Positions 50,658 through 58,813 of a DNA stretch of 64,000 nt are shown piece after piece. Source of the stretch: Actinacidiphila sp. DG2A-62 (lineage in GTDB: Bacteria; Actinomycetota; Actinomycetes; Streptomycetales; Streptomycetaceae); assembly GCF_035825295.1 (NCBI RefSeq), contig NZ_JAYMGI010000002.1, forward strand, positions 2,086,001 through 2,150,000. The letters run 5' to 3'. A model generated the notes under the pieces. That model ran no database searches. It was not told the origin of the DNA and saw only the letters and a program-made list of their open reading frames with translations. The position numbers and the translations under genes were made by a program. The stretch's first letter is position 1. Every line of letters starts with the position of its first letter.

Positions 50658-50696
50658 GGAGCGCTGCTCCGATTCACCGTACGGAGCATTGCTCCG
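50658..50696. promoter_or_regulatory. Tandem TetR-like operators
   Basis: GGAGC-GCT-GCTCC (50658-50670) and CGGAGC-ATT-GCTCCG (50682-50696) are two palindromes with centres 25 bases apart, in an AT-rich island upstream of the F420 oxidoreductase operon. No TetR gene adjoins them. Confidence 0.6.
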
Positions 50697-50739
50697 TTTT
50701 GCAAGCGGAGATCCGCGCCGTCAGCGATCGCGTCAGCTC

Positions 50740-50826
50740 TGGTTCATGGACGGCGCGGGCCGCCTGCGGCACTGGCGGTGGAGCCCCGAGGCGGGCTGGA
50801 GCCACGACACCTGGGGCAGCCGGCGG
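50740..50826 (+). pseudogene. Possible fragment of a PLL-like lectin repeat
   Basis: One frame reads LWFMDGAGRLRHWRWSPEAG then WSHDTWG, which resembles a single blade of PLL/fucose-lectin-like propeller proteins. There is no start, no second blade and no open frame around it, so it is at most a remnant. The rest of 50556-50852 holds only the operators. Confidence 0.3.
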
Positions 50827-50852
50827 CGTCCGGCGCTCGGGGCCTTCCGCGC

Positions 50853-51542
50853 TCAGAGACCCGCCGCGTCGATCTCCGCGGCGGAACGTTCCAGCAGCAC
50901 GTCGGTGGTGTGCTGGATGTGCGCGGCCAGCAGCGCGGCGGCGGCGTCCGCGTCCTGCGCCAGGACGGCGTCGAGCAGCGCGTGGTGCTCACCGGCGATG
51001 TCCCGGTGCTCGCGCCCCAGCGGGACCGACCACCGGCGGTACAGCTCGGCGGAGTCCCGCAGCGAGGCGGCCATCGCGAGCAGTCGCGGATTGGGGCAAC
51101 CGGAGAGCAGGGCCAGGTGGTAGGCGTTGTGCGCCGCGACCCACTCGTCGGCGAGGCGGGCCGGATCGTCGCCGGTCATCTGCGGGGTGCGTTCGAGCCG
51201 GTGGTGGGCCGCGAGCACGGACGACTCCCAGGCCACACCGCCCTGGGCGAACGCCTGGCGCAGCACGAGCGTCTCGATCGCGAGCCGCGCCTCGGTGAGG
51301 TGCCGGAGATCCTCGACCGACACCGGCGTCACGCGGAAACCGTACTGCGGCTCCGACTCGACCAGCCCCTCGGCCGTGAGCCGGGTGAGGGCCTCGCGGA
51401 TGACCCCCATGCTCATGCCGTAGCGCGCCGACAGCTCCGCGAACGGCAGGCGCGCCCCCGGAGTCAGCCGTCCGGCCAGGATGTCGGCCCGCAACTCGGC
51501 ATGGACACGGGCGGCCCGCGTGGGTGCACCGCTGCGACTCAT
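50853..51542 (-). CDS. GntR-family regulator (FCD type)
   Basis: 229 residues. The winged helix is VHAELRADILAGRLTPGARL with YGMSMGVIREALTRLTAEGLV; the FCD domain shows EARLAIETLVLRQA and the metal-site helices HNAYHLALLSGCPNPRL and EHHALLDAVLAQDADAAAALL. It is divergent from the Tat-exported hydrolase gene; GACCT-N10-AGGTC (51593-51612) between them is a probable site. No ribosome site is seen at the ATG. Confidence 0.9.
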   Translation of the reverse strand: MSRSGAPTRAARVHAELRADILAGRLTPGARLPFAELSARYGMSMGVIREALTRLTAEGLVESEPQYGFRVTPVSVEDLRHLTEARLAIETLVLRQAFAQGGVAWESSVLAAHHRLERTPQMTGDDPARLADEWVAAHNAYHLALLSGCPNPRLLAMAASLRDSAELYRRWSVPLGREHRDIAGEHHALLDAVLAQDADAAAALLAAHIQHTTDVLLERSAAEIDAAGL

Positions 51543-51592
51543 GGGGGCAGTCAACCATCTTCGGCTTGCCGCATCAATTTCGAAAAATGCTT

Positions 51593-51612
51593 GACCTATC
51601 GATAACGAGGTC
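51593..51612. promoter_or_regulatory. GntR operator candidate
   Basis: GACCT (51593-51597) and AGGTC (51608-51612) enclose ATCGATAACG, with the palindrome TATCGATA inside. It lies in the AT-rich divergent gap between gntR and the Tat-exported hydrolase gene. Confidence 0.5.
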
Positions 51613-51708
51613 TCAGGCTTTCCCCCATCGGCCTGGCGGCTGCGGCGCCGCCCCATCTGCCCTCCGCGGCGCCCGGGCGTCCATCAACGCGTCATGTGGA
51701 GACACCGA

Positions 51709-52902
51709 ATGAAGCGAACGAGTGGAGAACCCGCGTCCCGCACCAGTCGGCGCACCTTCCTGGGCATGAGCGCCGGAGCGGCCGGACTGCTGGCCGGCAC
51801 CGCGGGGCTGGCCCGGGCCGAGGGGAGCGGCACCGCCCCCGCGTCCGCCCCGGCCGCGACTCCGGCCGCGAGCGGGGACGAGTCCCTGCTGTGCCTGCCC
51901 GGGATCCCGGTCGCGGTGGACTACGACGCCCTGCGCACGCAGCGCATGACGGAGGTCGACCCCGAGATGCGCGCCATCTACGACCAGGTGGCCGCGGGCC
52001 CGTCGATCCGCGAGATCGGCATCGACGCGATCCGCAAGAGCGGCCAGACTCCGGCCAACGCGGTCGTCCCGCCCGGTGTGACGGCTCGCAACATCGAGAT
52101 TCCGGGGCCGGCCGGGCCCATCCCGACGCGGATCTGGATGCCGGAGGGCGTCCGCGAGCCGGTCGGGGTCTATCTCAGCACCCACGGCGGCGGCTGGAAC
52201 TTCGGCAACGGCATGGAGTACCACGACGCCGAAGAGGGCCAGCACGTCCTGGACTGGGGCTGCGCGGTCGTCCGGCCGGACTACCGCATCGCGCCCGAGC
52301 ACAAGTTCCCCGCCGCCATCGAGGACTGCTACGCGGCGCTGACGTACCTCGGACGGCACGGCCGTAGCCTGGGCCTCGACCCCACCCGCATCGGCGTCGG
52401 CGGCGGCTGCGCGGGCGGCAACATCGGAACGGTCATCTCCCTCATGGCCCGCGACGCCGGTGAGGTGACGCCGGCCATCCAGTTCCTGTGGTCGCCGGCC
52501 TGCGACATGCGCAACAACTACCGCTCGCACCTGGAGTTCGGCTCGGGCTACGGGCTGCGCCTGGACGACGCCGACTTCGTCAGCCAGAACTACCTGCCCT
52601 CGCGGGAAGCCTCGTACGACTGGAGGGCCTCGCCCATCCTCGCCCCGACGCTCAAGGGCGCGCCCCCGGCCCTGGTGTGGGTCGGCGAATGGGAGATCCT
52701 GCACGACGAGACCATGGCGTACGTGGACCGCATGCGCGACGCGGGCGTCAAGGTCCACCTCATCGAGGGACCGCAACAGGGCCACGGCTTCATCTATCTC
52801 TACCCGCAGACGGCATACTCGCGGACGACACGACCGAAGATCGACGCGATCATGCGCAGCTACATCGGCCCGAGGCGCCGGTCGCGGGAGAAGCACGCCT
52901 GA
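51709..52902 (+). CDS. Tat-exported alpha/beta hydrolase with cysteine in the nucleophile position
   Basis: 397 residues. The signal SRRTFLGMSAGAAGLLAG with cleavage near AEG marks twin-arginine export. HGGGW lies at 159-163. The elbow reads GGGCAGGN (231-238), so Cys234 stands at the serine position and glycine replaces the preceding aspartate. In the acid position, GEWEILHDE gives Glu329 or Asp333; His359 is in QQGHGF. The stretch from about 258 to the end matches the cytoplasmic protein at 46699 closely (RASP, PPALVWVGEW). ATG 51709 has GGAG 8 bases upstream. It is followed by the FAD oxidoreductase gene. Confidence 0.87.
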   Translation: MKRTSGEPASRTSRRTFLGMSAGAAGLLAGTAGLARAEGSGTAPASAPAATPAASGDESLLCLPGIPVAVDYDALRTQRMTEVDPEMRAIYDQVAAGPSIREIGIDAIRKSGQTPANAVVPPGVTARNIEIPGPAGPIPTRIWMPEGVREPVGVYLSTHGGGWNFGNGMEYHDAEEGQHVLDWGCAVVRPDYRIAPEHKFPAAIEDCYAALTYLGRHGRSLGLDPTRIGVGGGCAGGNIGTVISLMARDAGEVTPAIQFLWSPACDMRNNYRSHLEFGSGYGLRLDDADFVSQNYLPSREASYDWRASPILAPTLKGAPPALVWVGEWEILHDETMAYVDRMRDAGVKVHLIEGPQQGHGFIYLYPQTAYSRTTRPKIDAIMRSYIGPRRRSREKHA

Positions 52903-52927
52903 GCAGGACCGGCGGGAAAGGCGCACC

Positions 52928-54436
52928 ATGTACGACGTCATCGTCATCGGCGCAGGCGTCAACGGCCTGTCCGCGGGGCTGAACCTGGCCGCGTCGGGAC
53001 TGCGGACGCTGATCCTCGACCGGAGCGGCCGGGCCGGCGGACAGGCGGTCACCCACGAGCCGCTGCTGCCGGGGTTCCTGGTGCACCCGCATGCGAACTA
53101 CCTGTCGTACCGGGACCTGCACGCCCTGCAGCCCGACCCGGCCTCGCGGGTCGTCGCCGCCCGCGCGGTCAGGCCGGTCGCACAGCACGGTCTGGCCTTC
53201 CGCGACGGCGGGCCGCCCGTGGTCCTCCACCGCCGGGACCACCAGGACAGGACCCGCCGATCGCTCGCGCGGCATTCGGTGCGCGACGCCAGGACGTACG
53301 CGCGGTGCAAGAAGATCGCCGACCAGCTCACCCCCGCGCTGTCCGCGCTGTTCTTCTCCTCGCCCCGGGCGGAGTCCTTCGCCGGCGACCTCGCCGAGGT
53401 CGCGCGGGCCTTCGACGGCGTCGTCGACCCGAAGCTCCTCGGCTCGCGGTCGGCCCGGGCGCTCATCGACGAACTGTTCGAGGCCGACGCCGTACGCACG
53501 CTGTTCTACCTCCTCTTCGCGGAGTTCTCCGGAGACCTCGAAGAACCCGGTGGGGACGTCGGCGTCCTCGGCTACGTCTTCTGGCTGCTCGGCCGGCGGG
53601 AACTGCCGCTCGGGGGGATGGGCGCGGTCCCGGACGCCCTCGCGCGCGCCGCGGCGGCGGCCGGGGCCGAGATCCGGCTCGACGCCGAGGTGGCGCGCGT
53701 CGTGGTGGAGCGGGGGGCCGTCCGCGGCGTCCGGCTGCGCGACGGGAGCCTCCTGCGCGCGCCGATGGTCGCGTCGAGCATCGGCTACGACGTCCACCTC
53801 CGCGAGCTGATGGAGCCCGCCGACCTGTCCGCCGCCGAACGCACGGCCCTGGCCCGCTTCGAGAAGGCGAACGCCGGTCTGATCGGCAGCTACGCGGCGT
53901 GCCTGACGCAGCCGCCCCGGTACGCCAGCGGCGCGCACGACGCCGACATCGACGCCTGCGCCCAGACCTTCGTCGGGCTGGACAACACGGGCGAGGTGCT
54001 CGACCACTTCAGGGGGCTGCGGTCCGGAGAACTGCCGGCGCCCTGCGGCCCGGTGCGCGTGAACACCCTGTGGGACCCCGGCCAGGCGCCGGCCGGGCAC
54101 CACGTCGCCGGGGCCGACTGCGCGTTCCCCGACGGGCTCGACGACGCCTACCTCTCCGGCGTCGGCCGCTCCTACCCGGCCGCCTTCACCCGCATGTGGA
54201 AGCAGTACGCGCCGGGCGTCGAGGACAGCGTCCTGGCCCAGCACATCTCGCTGTCGCGGGAGGTCAACCGCACGATGAGCCTGCGCGAGGGCGACGGCCA
54301 GTACCGGGGCCACGCCCGCGGCCTGTACTTCTGCGGCTCGTCCACCCACCCCGGCGGCGGCGTCCACGGCGCCTGCGGCGTCAACGCCTACCGCGTGATG
54401 ACGGCGGACCGCTCCGCGGGTGTGGCGACGGCCTGA
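52928..54436 (+). CDS. CrtI-type FAD-dependent oxidoreductase
   Basis: 502 residues. DVIVIGAGVNGLSAGLNLA with LILDRSGRAGGQ is the FAD motif; LPLGGMGAVPDALARAA and the C-terminal GLYFCGSSTHPGGGVHGACG are the desaturase/isomerase-family blocks. It is similar in plan to the protein at 2395 but lacks the low-complexity insertion. It lies 25 bases after the exported hydrolase gene in the same direction, so the two are probably co-transcribed in a catabolic step of unknown substrate. Confidence 0.85.
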   Translation: MYDVIVIGAGVNGLSAGLNLAASGLRTLILDRSGRAGGQAVTHEPLLPGFLVHPHANYLSYRDLHALQPDPASRVVAARAVRPVAQHGLAFRDGGPPVVLHRRDHQDRTRRSLARHSVRDARTYARCKKIADQLTPALSALFFSSPRAESFAGDLAEVARAFDGVVDPKLLGSRSARALIDELFEADAVRTLFYLLFAEFSGDLEEPGGDVGVLGYVFWLLGRRELPLGGMGAVPDALARAAAAAGAEIRLDAEVARVVVERGAVRGVRLRDGSLLRAPMVASSIGYDVHLRELMEPADLSAAERTALARFEKANAGLIGSYAACLTQPPRYASGAHDADIDACAQTFVGLDNTGEVLDHFRGLRSGELPAPCGPVRVNTLWDPGQAPAGHHVAGADCAFPDGLDDAYLSGVGRSYPAAFTRMWKQYAPGVEDSVLAQHISLSREVNRTMSLREGDGQYRGHARGLYFCGSSTHPGGGVHGACGVNAYRVMTADRSAGVATA

Positions 54437-54499
54437 CACCGCGTACGACGCGGCCGGCGTCGAGTCGTCTGCTACTTTCATTGAGTGGAAGAGGTGCCC

Positions 54500-55303
54500 A
54501 TGCCAGGACCGGCGGCCAGGCCGCCCGCCGCGCGCGGCCGGGGGCACCGGCCGCCGGTCGGAGAACCCGTGCTGGACAAGGCGTTCCGGTTGCTGGAGTC
54601 GTTCTCGGACGACGAGCCCGCGCTGACGCTGACCCGGCTGAGCAAGGCCGCCGGTCTGCCGCTGAGCACCACGAGCCGGCTGGCCCAGAGCCTGGTGCGG
54701 CTCGGGGCGCTCGAACGCGGCGCGGACGGCGCCTACACGATCGGGCTGCGGCTGCTGGAGCGCGCCGCGCTCGCGCCCCGCGGCCACGGACTGCGCCGCA
54801 CCGCGCTGCCGTTCATGGAGGACCTGCACCGGGCCACCAGCCAGCACGTCCTGCTCGGCGTGCGCGACGGCGGCGAAGTGGTCCTGACCGAACGCCTGTC
54901 CGCGCCCCACGCGGGCAAGGTCGACTACCGGGTGGGAGGCCGGCTGCCGCTGCATCTCACCGGCATCGGCCTGGTGCTGCTGGCGCACGCGCCGGCCGAG
55001 TTCCGCGACGCCTATCTGCGCGTCCCGCTCACCGACGACCAGGGGCGCCCGCTGGCGGCGCGGATGCTGCGCCGCCGCCTGGACGGCGTGCTGACCGCCG
55101 GAGTGGCCCACCTGCGCCGGGTCCTGCCGGAGCCGGCCTGGTCCGTGGCCGCCCCGATCCGCCAGGGCGGCGAGGTGGTGGCGGCGCTGTCGGTCGTCGC
55201 GGCGGACGGGTCCCTCAACCCGCGCGGGATCGAACCGGCCGTGGTGGCCATCGCCCACGCCGTCTCGCGCGAGCTGAGCGCGGGCGCGCGCCGCGAGGCC
55301 TGA
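54500..55303 (+). CDS. IclR-family regulator
   Basis: 267 residues. PVLDKAFRLLESFSDDEPAL, LSKAAGLPLSTTSRLAQSLV give the helix-turn-helix; the effector domain shows HVLLGVRDGGEVVLTERLSA and LPLHLTGIGLVLLAHA. ATG 54500 follows GGAAGAGG; GTG 54485 is an alternative. TACTTT at 54472-54477 may be its -10 box. It probably regulates the hydrolase/oxidoreductase pair upstream or another local operon. Confidence 0.88.
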   Translation: MPGPAARPPAARGRGHRPPVGEPVLDKAFRLLESFSDDEPALTLTRLSKAAGLPLSTTSRLAQSLVRLGALERGADGAYTIGLRLLERAALAPRGHGLRRTALPFMEDLHRATSQHVLLGVRDGGEVVLTERLSAPHAGKVDYRVGGRLPLHLTGIGLVLLAHAPAEFRDAYLRVPLTDDQGRPLAARMLRRRLDGVLTAGVAHLRRVLPEPAWSVAAPIRQGGEVVAALSVVAADGSLNPRGIEPAVVAIAHAVSRELSAGARREA

Positions 55304-55390
55304 GCGCGCACCGCCGTCCGCGGCCTGTGCAACGCTCCTTCGGCGAGAGCCTGAGCGCGCGTCGTCCTTCGGGCTCGGCGGCGCGACGTC

Positions 55391-56005
55391 CTACGGCCGC
55401 GAGCGCGTCGGCGACGCGTGGTCGCTCGCGCGGTCGCCCGACCGGTCGGCGAGCACCGACGACAACGCGTCCAGGTCGTCGCGGAAGAGCGTCGGCAGAT
55501 CCTGGTGCTCCGGATCGGCGTACCACCGGGCGAGCGCGCCGCGGAACACCCACATGGCCGTCTCGGCCGCCAGGGTCGCGGCCTGCTCCGCGGCGCCGCG
55601 TTCACGCAGGGCCGCGGCCATCGCGGCGGCGAGCTCGGTGTGCTTGGTCAGGTCGCGCTCGCGCAGTTCGGGATTGGCCGCGAGGAGGTCCTTCCGGACG
55701 ATCGCGGCGCGCCGGTTGCGCTGGACGGCCTCACAGCGCTGCGCGAAGGCCGCGACGACGGCGTCGATGGGAGACGTCCCCTCGGGAGCGCCCGCGATGA
55801 CGGCGACGGCCTCGCGCCGCATCGTCTCCATGGAGTGGAAGAAGACGTCGCGCTTGTCCGGGAACAGCCGGAAGAAGGACCGCTCGTGCATGCCGGCCCG
55901 GGCCGCGATCTGCGCCCCGGTGGTCCGGTCGAATCCCTGGGCGACGAAGAGCTCCACCGCGGCCTTGGCCAGCCGGCCGCGCGGATCAGGTTCCCATCGC
56001 CCCAT
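55391..56005 (-). CDS. TetR-family repressor
   Basis: 204 residues. RGRLAKAAVELFVAQGFDRT, IAARAGMHERSFFRLFPDKRD is the TetR helix-turn-helix. The minus-strand box TAGAAT (56018-56013) ends 7 bases before the ATG and no ribosome site exists, indicating a leaderless transcript. The two 19-base palindromes in the divergent gap are its evident operators, so it represses itself and the SDR-type gene. Confidence 0.9.
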   Translation of the reverse strand: MGRWEPDPRGRLAKAAVELFVAQGFDRTTGAQIAARAGMHERSFFRLFPDKRDVFFHSMETMRREAVAVIAGAPEGTSPIDAVVAAFAQRCEAVQRNRRAAIVRKDLLAANPELRERDLTKHTELAAAMAAALRERGAAEQAATLAAETAMWVFRGALARWYADPEHQDLPTLFRDDLDALSSVLADRSGDRASDHASPTRSRP

Positions 56006-56022
56006 GGTCACGATTCTAGCGT

Positions 56023-56072
56023 GATGGCAGTCGCTGCTATCGCATGCTACGTTGATAGCAGTCACTGCTATC
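56023..56072. promoter_or_regulatory. Two 19-base TetR operators
   Basis: GATAGCAGT-C-ACTGCTATC (56054-56072) is a perfect palindrome; GATGGCAGT-C-GCTGCTATC (56023-56041) is a near copy. Centres are 31 bases apart. The first covers the leader of the SDR-type gene, the second the upstream part of the tetR promoter. Confidence 0.8.
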
Positions 56073-56085
56073 ACGGAGGTACGCC

Positions 56086-56985
56086 ATGAAGGTGTTCGTC
56101 ACAGGGGCCAGCGGCGGGATCGGCTCCCTGCTCGTGCCCGAACTGCTCGCCGCGGGTCACGACGTGCTGGGACTGGCCCGTTCCGACGCCTCCGCGCGCA
56201 TCGTGCGCGCGGCCGGCGGCAGCGTGCTGTCCGGTGAGATGACCGACCCGGACGTCCTGCGCACCGGCGCCGCGGCAGCGGACGCCGTCATCCATGTGGC
56301 CTTCAACCACGGCCCGGACCTCGCGCGATCGGTGGACGACGAAGCCCGGGCCGTCGAGACGTTCGGCACGGCGCTGAAGGGGAGCGGCAAAGCGCTGGTG
56401 ATCGCGTCCGGCACGCCGATCGTGCCCGGCAGGCTCGCCACCGAGCAGGACTCGCCGGTCGCCGACGACCCGATGGCCGCCACTCCCCTGGGACGGCGCG
56501 GGCGGACCGCCCGGTACGTCCTCGATCTGGCCGATCAGGGAGTGCGGTCGGTCGTCGTGCGCCTCCCCCGGTCGGTGCACTCCCGCGGCCGCAAGTACGG
56601 CCTGGCCGGGGCGCTCATCGCGGCGGCGCGGCGCACCGGGGTCTCCGGTTACGTCGGCGACGGGAGCCAGCGCTGGCCCGCGGTGCACCACCTCGACGCG
56701 GTCCGGCTGTTCCGGCTGGCCCTGGAACAGGCCGAGCCGGGCACCTCGGTGCACGCGGTCGCCGACGAGGGCGACCCCATGCGCACGCTCGCCGAGACCA
56801 TCGGCGGTGTGCTCGGCCTGCCCGCCGAGCCGGTGCCGGCCGGGCACTTCGGCCCGGCCGGCGCCGTCTTCGCCCTCGACCAGCCGGCCTCCAGCGAGCT
56901 GACCCGCGAGAAGTTCGGCTGGCAGCCCACTCACCCGAGCCTGATCGAGGATCTCGCCGCCGGGGACTACCCGCCCTCGAACTGA
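56086..56985 (+). CDS. Extended/atypical SDR NAD(P)-dependent oxidoreductase
   Basis: 299 residues. VFVTGASGGIGSLLVPELLAAGH is the nucleotide-binding motif, AVIHVAFNH follows, and KREIGW-like EKFGWQPTHPSLIEDL closes the epimerase-like fold. The active-site Tyr-x3-Lys of classical SDRs is not clear, as in atypical members. GGAGG lies 7 bases from the ATG. It is regulated by the divergent TetR. Its 3' end overlaps the livM-type gene by 19 bases. Confidence 0.87.
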   Translation: MKVFVTGASGGIGSLLVPELLAAGHDVLGLARSDASARIVRAAGGSVLSGEMTDPDVLRTGAAAADAVIHVAFNHGPDLARSVDDEARAVETFGTALKGSGKALVIASGTPIVPGRLATEQDSPVADDPMAATPLGRRGRTARYVLDLADQGVRSVVVRLPRSVHSRGRKYGLAGALIAAARRTGVSGYVGDGSQRWPAVHHLDAVRLFRLALEQAEPGTSVHAVADEGDPMRTLAETIGGVLGLPAEPVPAGHFGPAGAVFALDQPASSELTREKFGWQPTHPSLIEDLAAGDYPPSN

Positions 56986-57953
56986 CCTCGGGCCGGCGGT
57001 TCCGGGGCGCGGAGCGGCGCCGCGCGCCGGCTCCGCACCCGGGCGAGCCCCCTGGTGAGCAGCGGCCACAGGCCCTGGGGCGCGAAGCGGACGATGAGGA
57101 CCAGCAGGACGCCCTCCACGATGATCCCCGCCGTCTGGTAGCTCTCCAGTTGCTTGGTGAGCAGGTAGTACACGACGACCGCCCCCACCGCCGGGCCGAC
57201 GACCGTGCCGATGCCGCCGACCACCGTCATGAGCAGCGCGTTGACGGTCCAGTTGAGTCCGAGCATGCCGCCGGGCTCGAAACTGAGCTGCTGGAGGGCG
57301 AGGAGCGCCCCGGTCAGTCCGCTGAGGGCGCCGCTCACCGTCAGCGCACCCAGCCGGTGCCGGAACACCGACACCCCGAGGGCCGCGGCCGCCGGTTCGT
57401 CGTCGCGGACGGCCTTCAGCCGCATGCCGTAACCGGAACGTGCGACGAGGTGGGTGGTGATCATCGCGGCGGCGCCCACGAAACAGGCCAGCTGGAACAC
57501 CTCCACCGGCCCGGGGACGCCGGCCGCCGGCAGGTTCAGACCCGTGGACCCCCCGGCGTACGACCAGTTCACCACCCACGCCTGCAGGGCGAGCGCGGCG
57601 GCGAGGGTGCCGATGGAGAAGTAGTCGCCGCGCAGGCGCAGCAGGGGCACGGCGAGCAGCCCCGCCAGGACCGCGCCGCCGAGCGCGGCGGCGGCGACGG
57701 CGGGCACGTAGCCGACGCCGGCATGGATTTCGAGGAGCCCGGCGCAGTACGCGCCGGTGCCCGCGAACGCGCTGACCCCGAGCGAGACCAGGCCGCCGTA
57801 GCCGGCCAGGATGTTCCAGCTCTGGGCGAGGCTGAGGAAGGCCAGCAGCGTGGTGGCGGTGTCGAGTTGGTACGGGGTGAACTGCGAGGTGGCCTGCGAC
57901 CCGACGACCGCCAGCAGGGCCGGCGCGACGGCGCCGGGCCACATACGGTTCAT
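56967..57953 (-). CDS. LivM-type ABC permease
   Basis: 328 residues with about eight membrane helices. LAQSWNILAGYGGLVSLGVSAF is the family signature, RSGYGMRLKAVRDDEPAAAALGV the ATPase-contact EAA-like loop, and VVGGIGTVVGPAVGA the conserved C-terminal segment. It forms the inner-membrane channel with LivH. Its ATG overlaps the livH stop by four bases. The last 25 residues are basic/Pro-rich. Confidence 0.9.
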   Translation of the reverse strand: MNRMWPGAVAPALLAVVGSQATSQFTPYQLDTATTLLAFLSLAQSWNILAGYGGLVSLGVSAFAGTGAYCAGLLEIHAGVGYVPAVAAAALGGAVLAGLLAVPLLRLRGDYFSIGTLAAALALQAWVVNWSYAGGSTGLNLPAAGVPGPVEVFQLACFVGAAAMITTHLVARSGYGMRLKAVRDDEPAAAALGVSVFRHRLGALTVSGALSGLTGALLALQQLSFEPGGMLGLNWTVNALLMTVVGGIGTVVGPAVGAVVVYYLLTKQLESYQTAGIIVEGVLLVLIVRFAPQGLWPLLTRGLARVRSRRAAPLRAPEPPARGQFEGG

Positions 57954-58813
57954 GACGCCGCCCTCCGGGCCAGCAGCCCCTGCGGCCGGAGCGCGAGGAC
58001 GACGAAGAACAGCAGGTAGACGGACAGGTCGCGGTATCCGCCGCCGAACTGCGCGGCGGCCAGCGACTGGACCAGCCCGAGGAGGAGCGCGCCCGCGAAG
58101 GTGCCGGCCACGCTGCCGACCCCGCCGAGGACGACGACGGCGATGCCGATCAGGAGGTACGAGGTGCCGGTGGTGGGGGTGAAGCTGTAGGTGACGCCGA
58201 GCAGCACGCCGCCCACGGCGGTGACGGCGGCGCCGAGTGCGAAGGTGACGGCGTAGACCTGCCGGATGTCGATGCCCATCAGTCCCGAGGTCGTGGGGTC
58301 GGCGGCCGCGGCGCGGACGGTGGTGCCGAGCCGGGTGCGGTTGAGCAGCAGGTGAGCGGCCGCGCACAGGACGGCCGCGGCGGCGAAGGCCACGAGATAG
58401 GCGGTACGGGTGTGGACTCCGGCCAGCGTCAGACCGGAGGTCGACAGGGAGCTGGACAGTGCCTTCGGCGTCGAGTCGAAGCCCTGCGCGAAGGCCCCCT
58501 GGGCCAGGAGGGACAGTCCGAACGTCGCCACCAGGGCGCCGTCGGCGCTGCGGACGAGCAGCCCGGTGAGCAGGAAGCGCTGGAGGAGGTAGGCGAGGGC
58601 CGCGGTCACCGCCACCACCAGCGGGAGCGCCGCGAACGGTCCCAGGCCGAGGTGCTCGCCGGCGAGGTACGCCAGGTAGGCCCCGGCCACCAGCAGCTCG
58701 CCGTGGGCCAGGTTGATCAGGCGCAGGACTCCGAAGACGATCGACAGTCCGAGCGCCACCAGGGCGTACAGGCCGCCCAGCAGCAGCCCGTTGACCACGG
58801 TGTCGGCGTTCAT
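57950..58813 (-). CDS. LivH-type ABC permease
   Basis: 287 residues. LLLGGLYALVALGLSIVFGV, INLAHGELLVAGAYLAY, RAAAADPTTSGLMGIDI and VVLGGVGSVAGTFAGALLLG are the LivH landmarks. It makes the second half of the channel. The ATGA overlaps on both sides place it inside one coupled operon of substrate-binding protein and permeases. Confidence 0.9.
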   Translation of the reverse strand: MNADTVVNGLLLGGLYALVALGLSIVFGVLRLINLAHGELLVAGAYLAYLAGEHLGLGPFAALPLVVAVTAALAYLLQRFLLTGLLVRSADGALVATFGLSLLAQGAFAQGFDSTPKALSSSLSTSGLTLAGVHTRTAYLVAFAAAAVLCAAAHLLLNRTRLGTTVRAAAADPTTSGLMGIDIRQVYAVTFALGAAVTAVGGVLLGVTYSFTPTTGTSYLLIGIAVVVLGGVGSVAGTFAGALLLGLVQSLAAAQFGGGYRDLSVYLLFFVVLALRPQGLLARRAAS

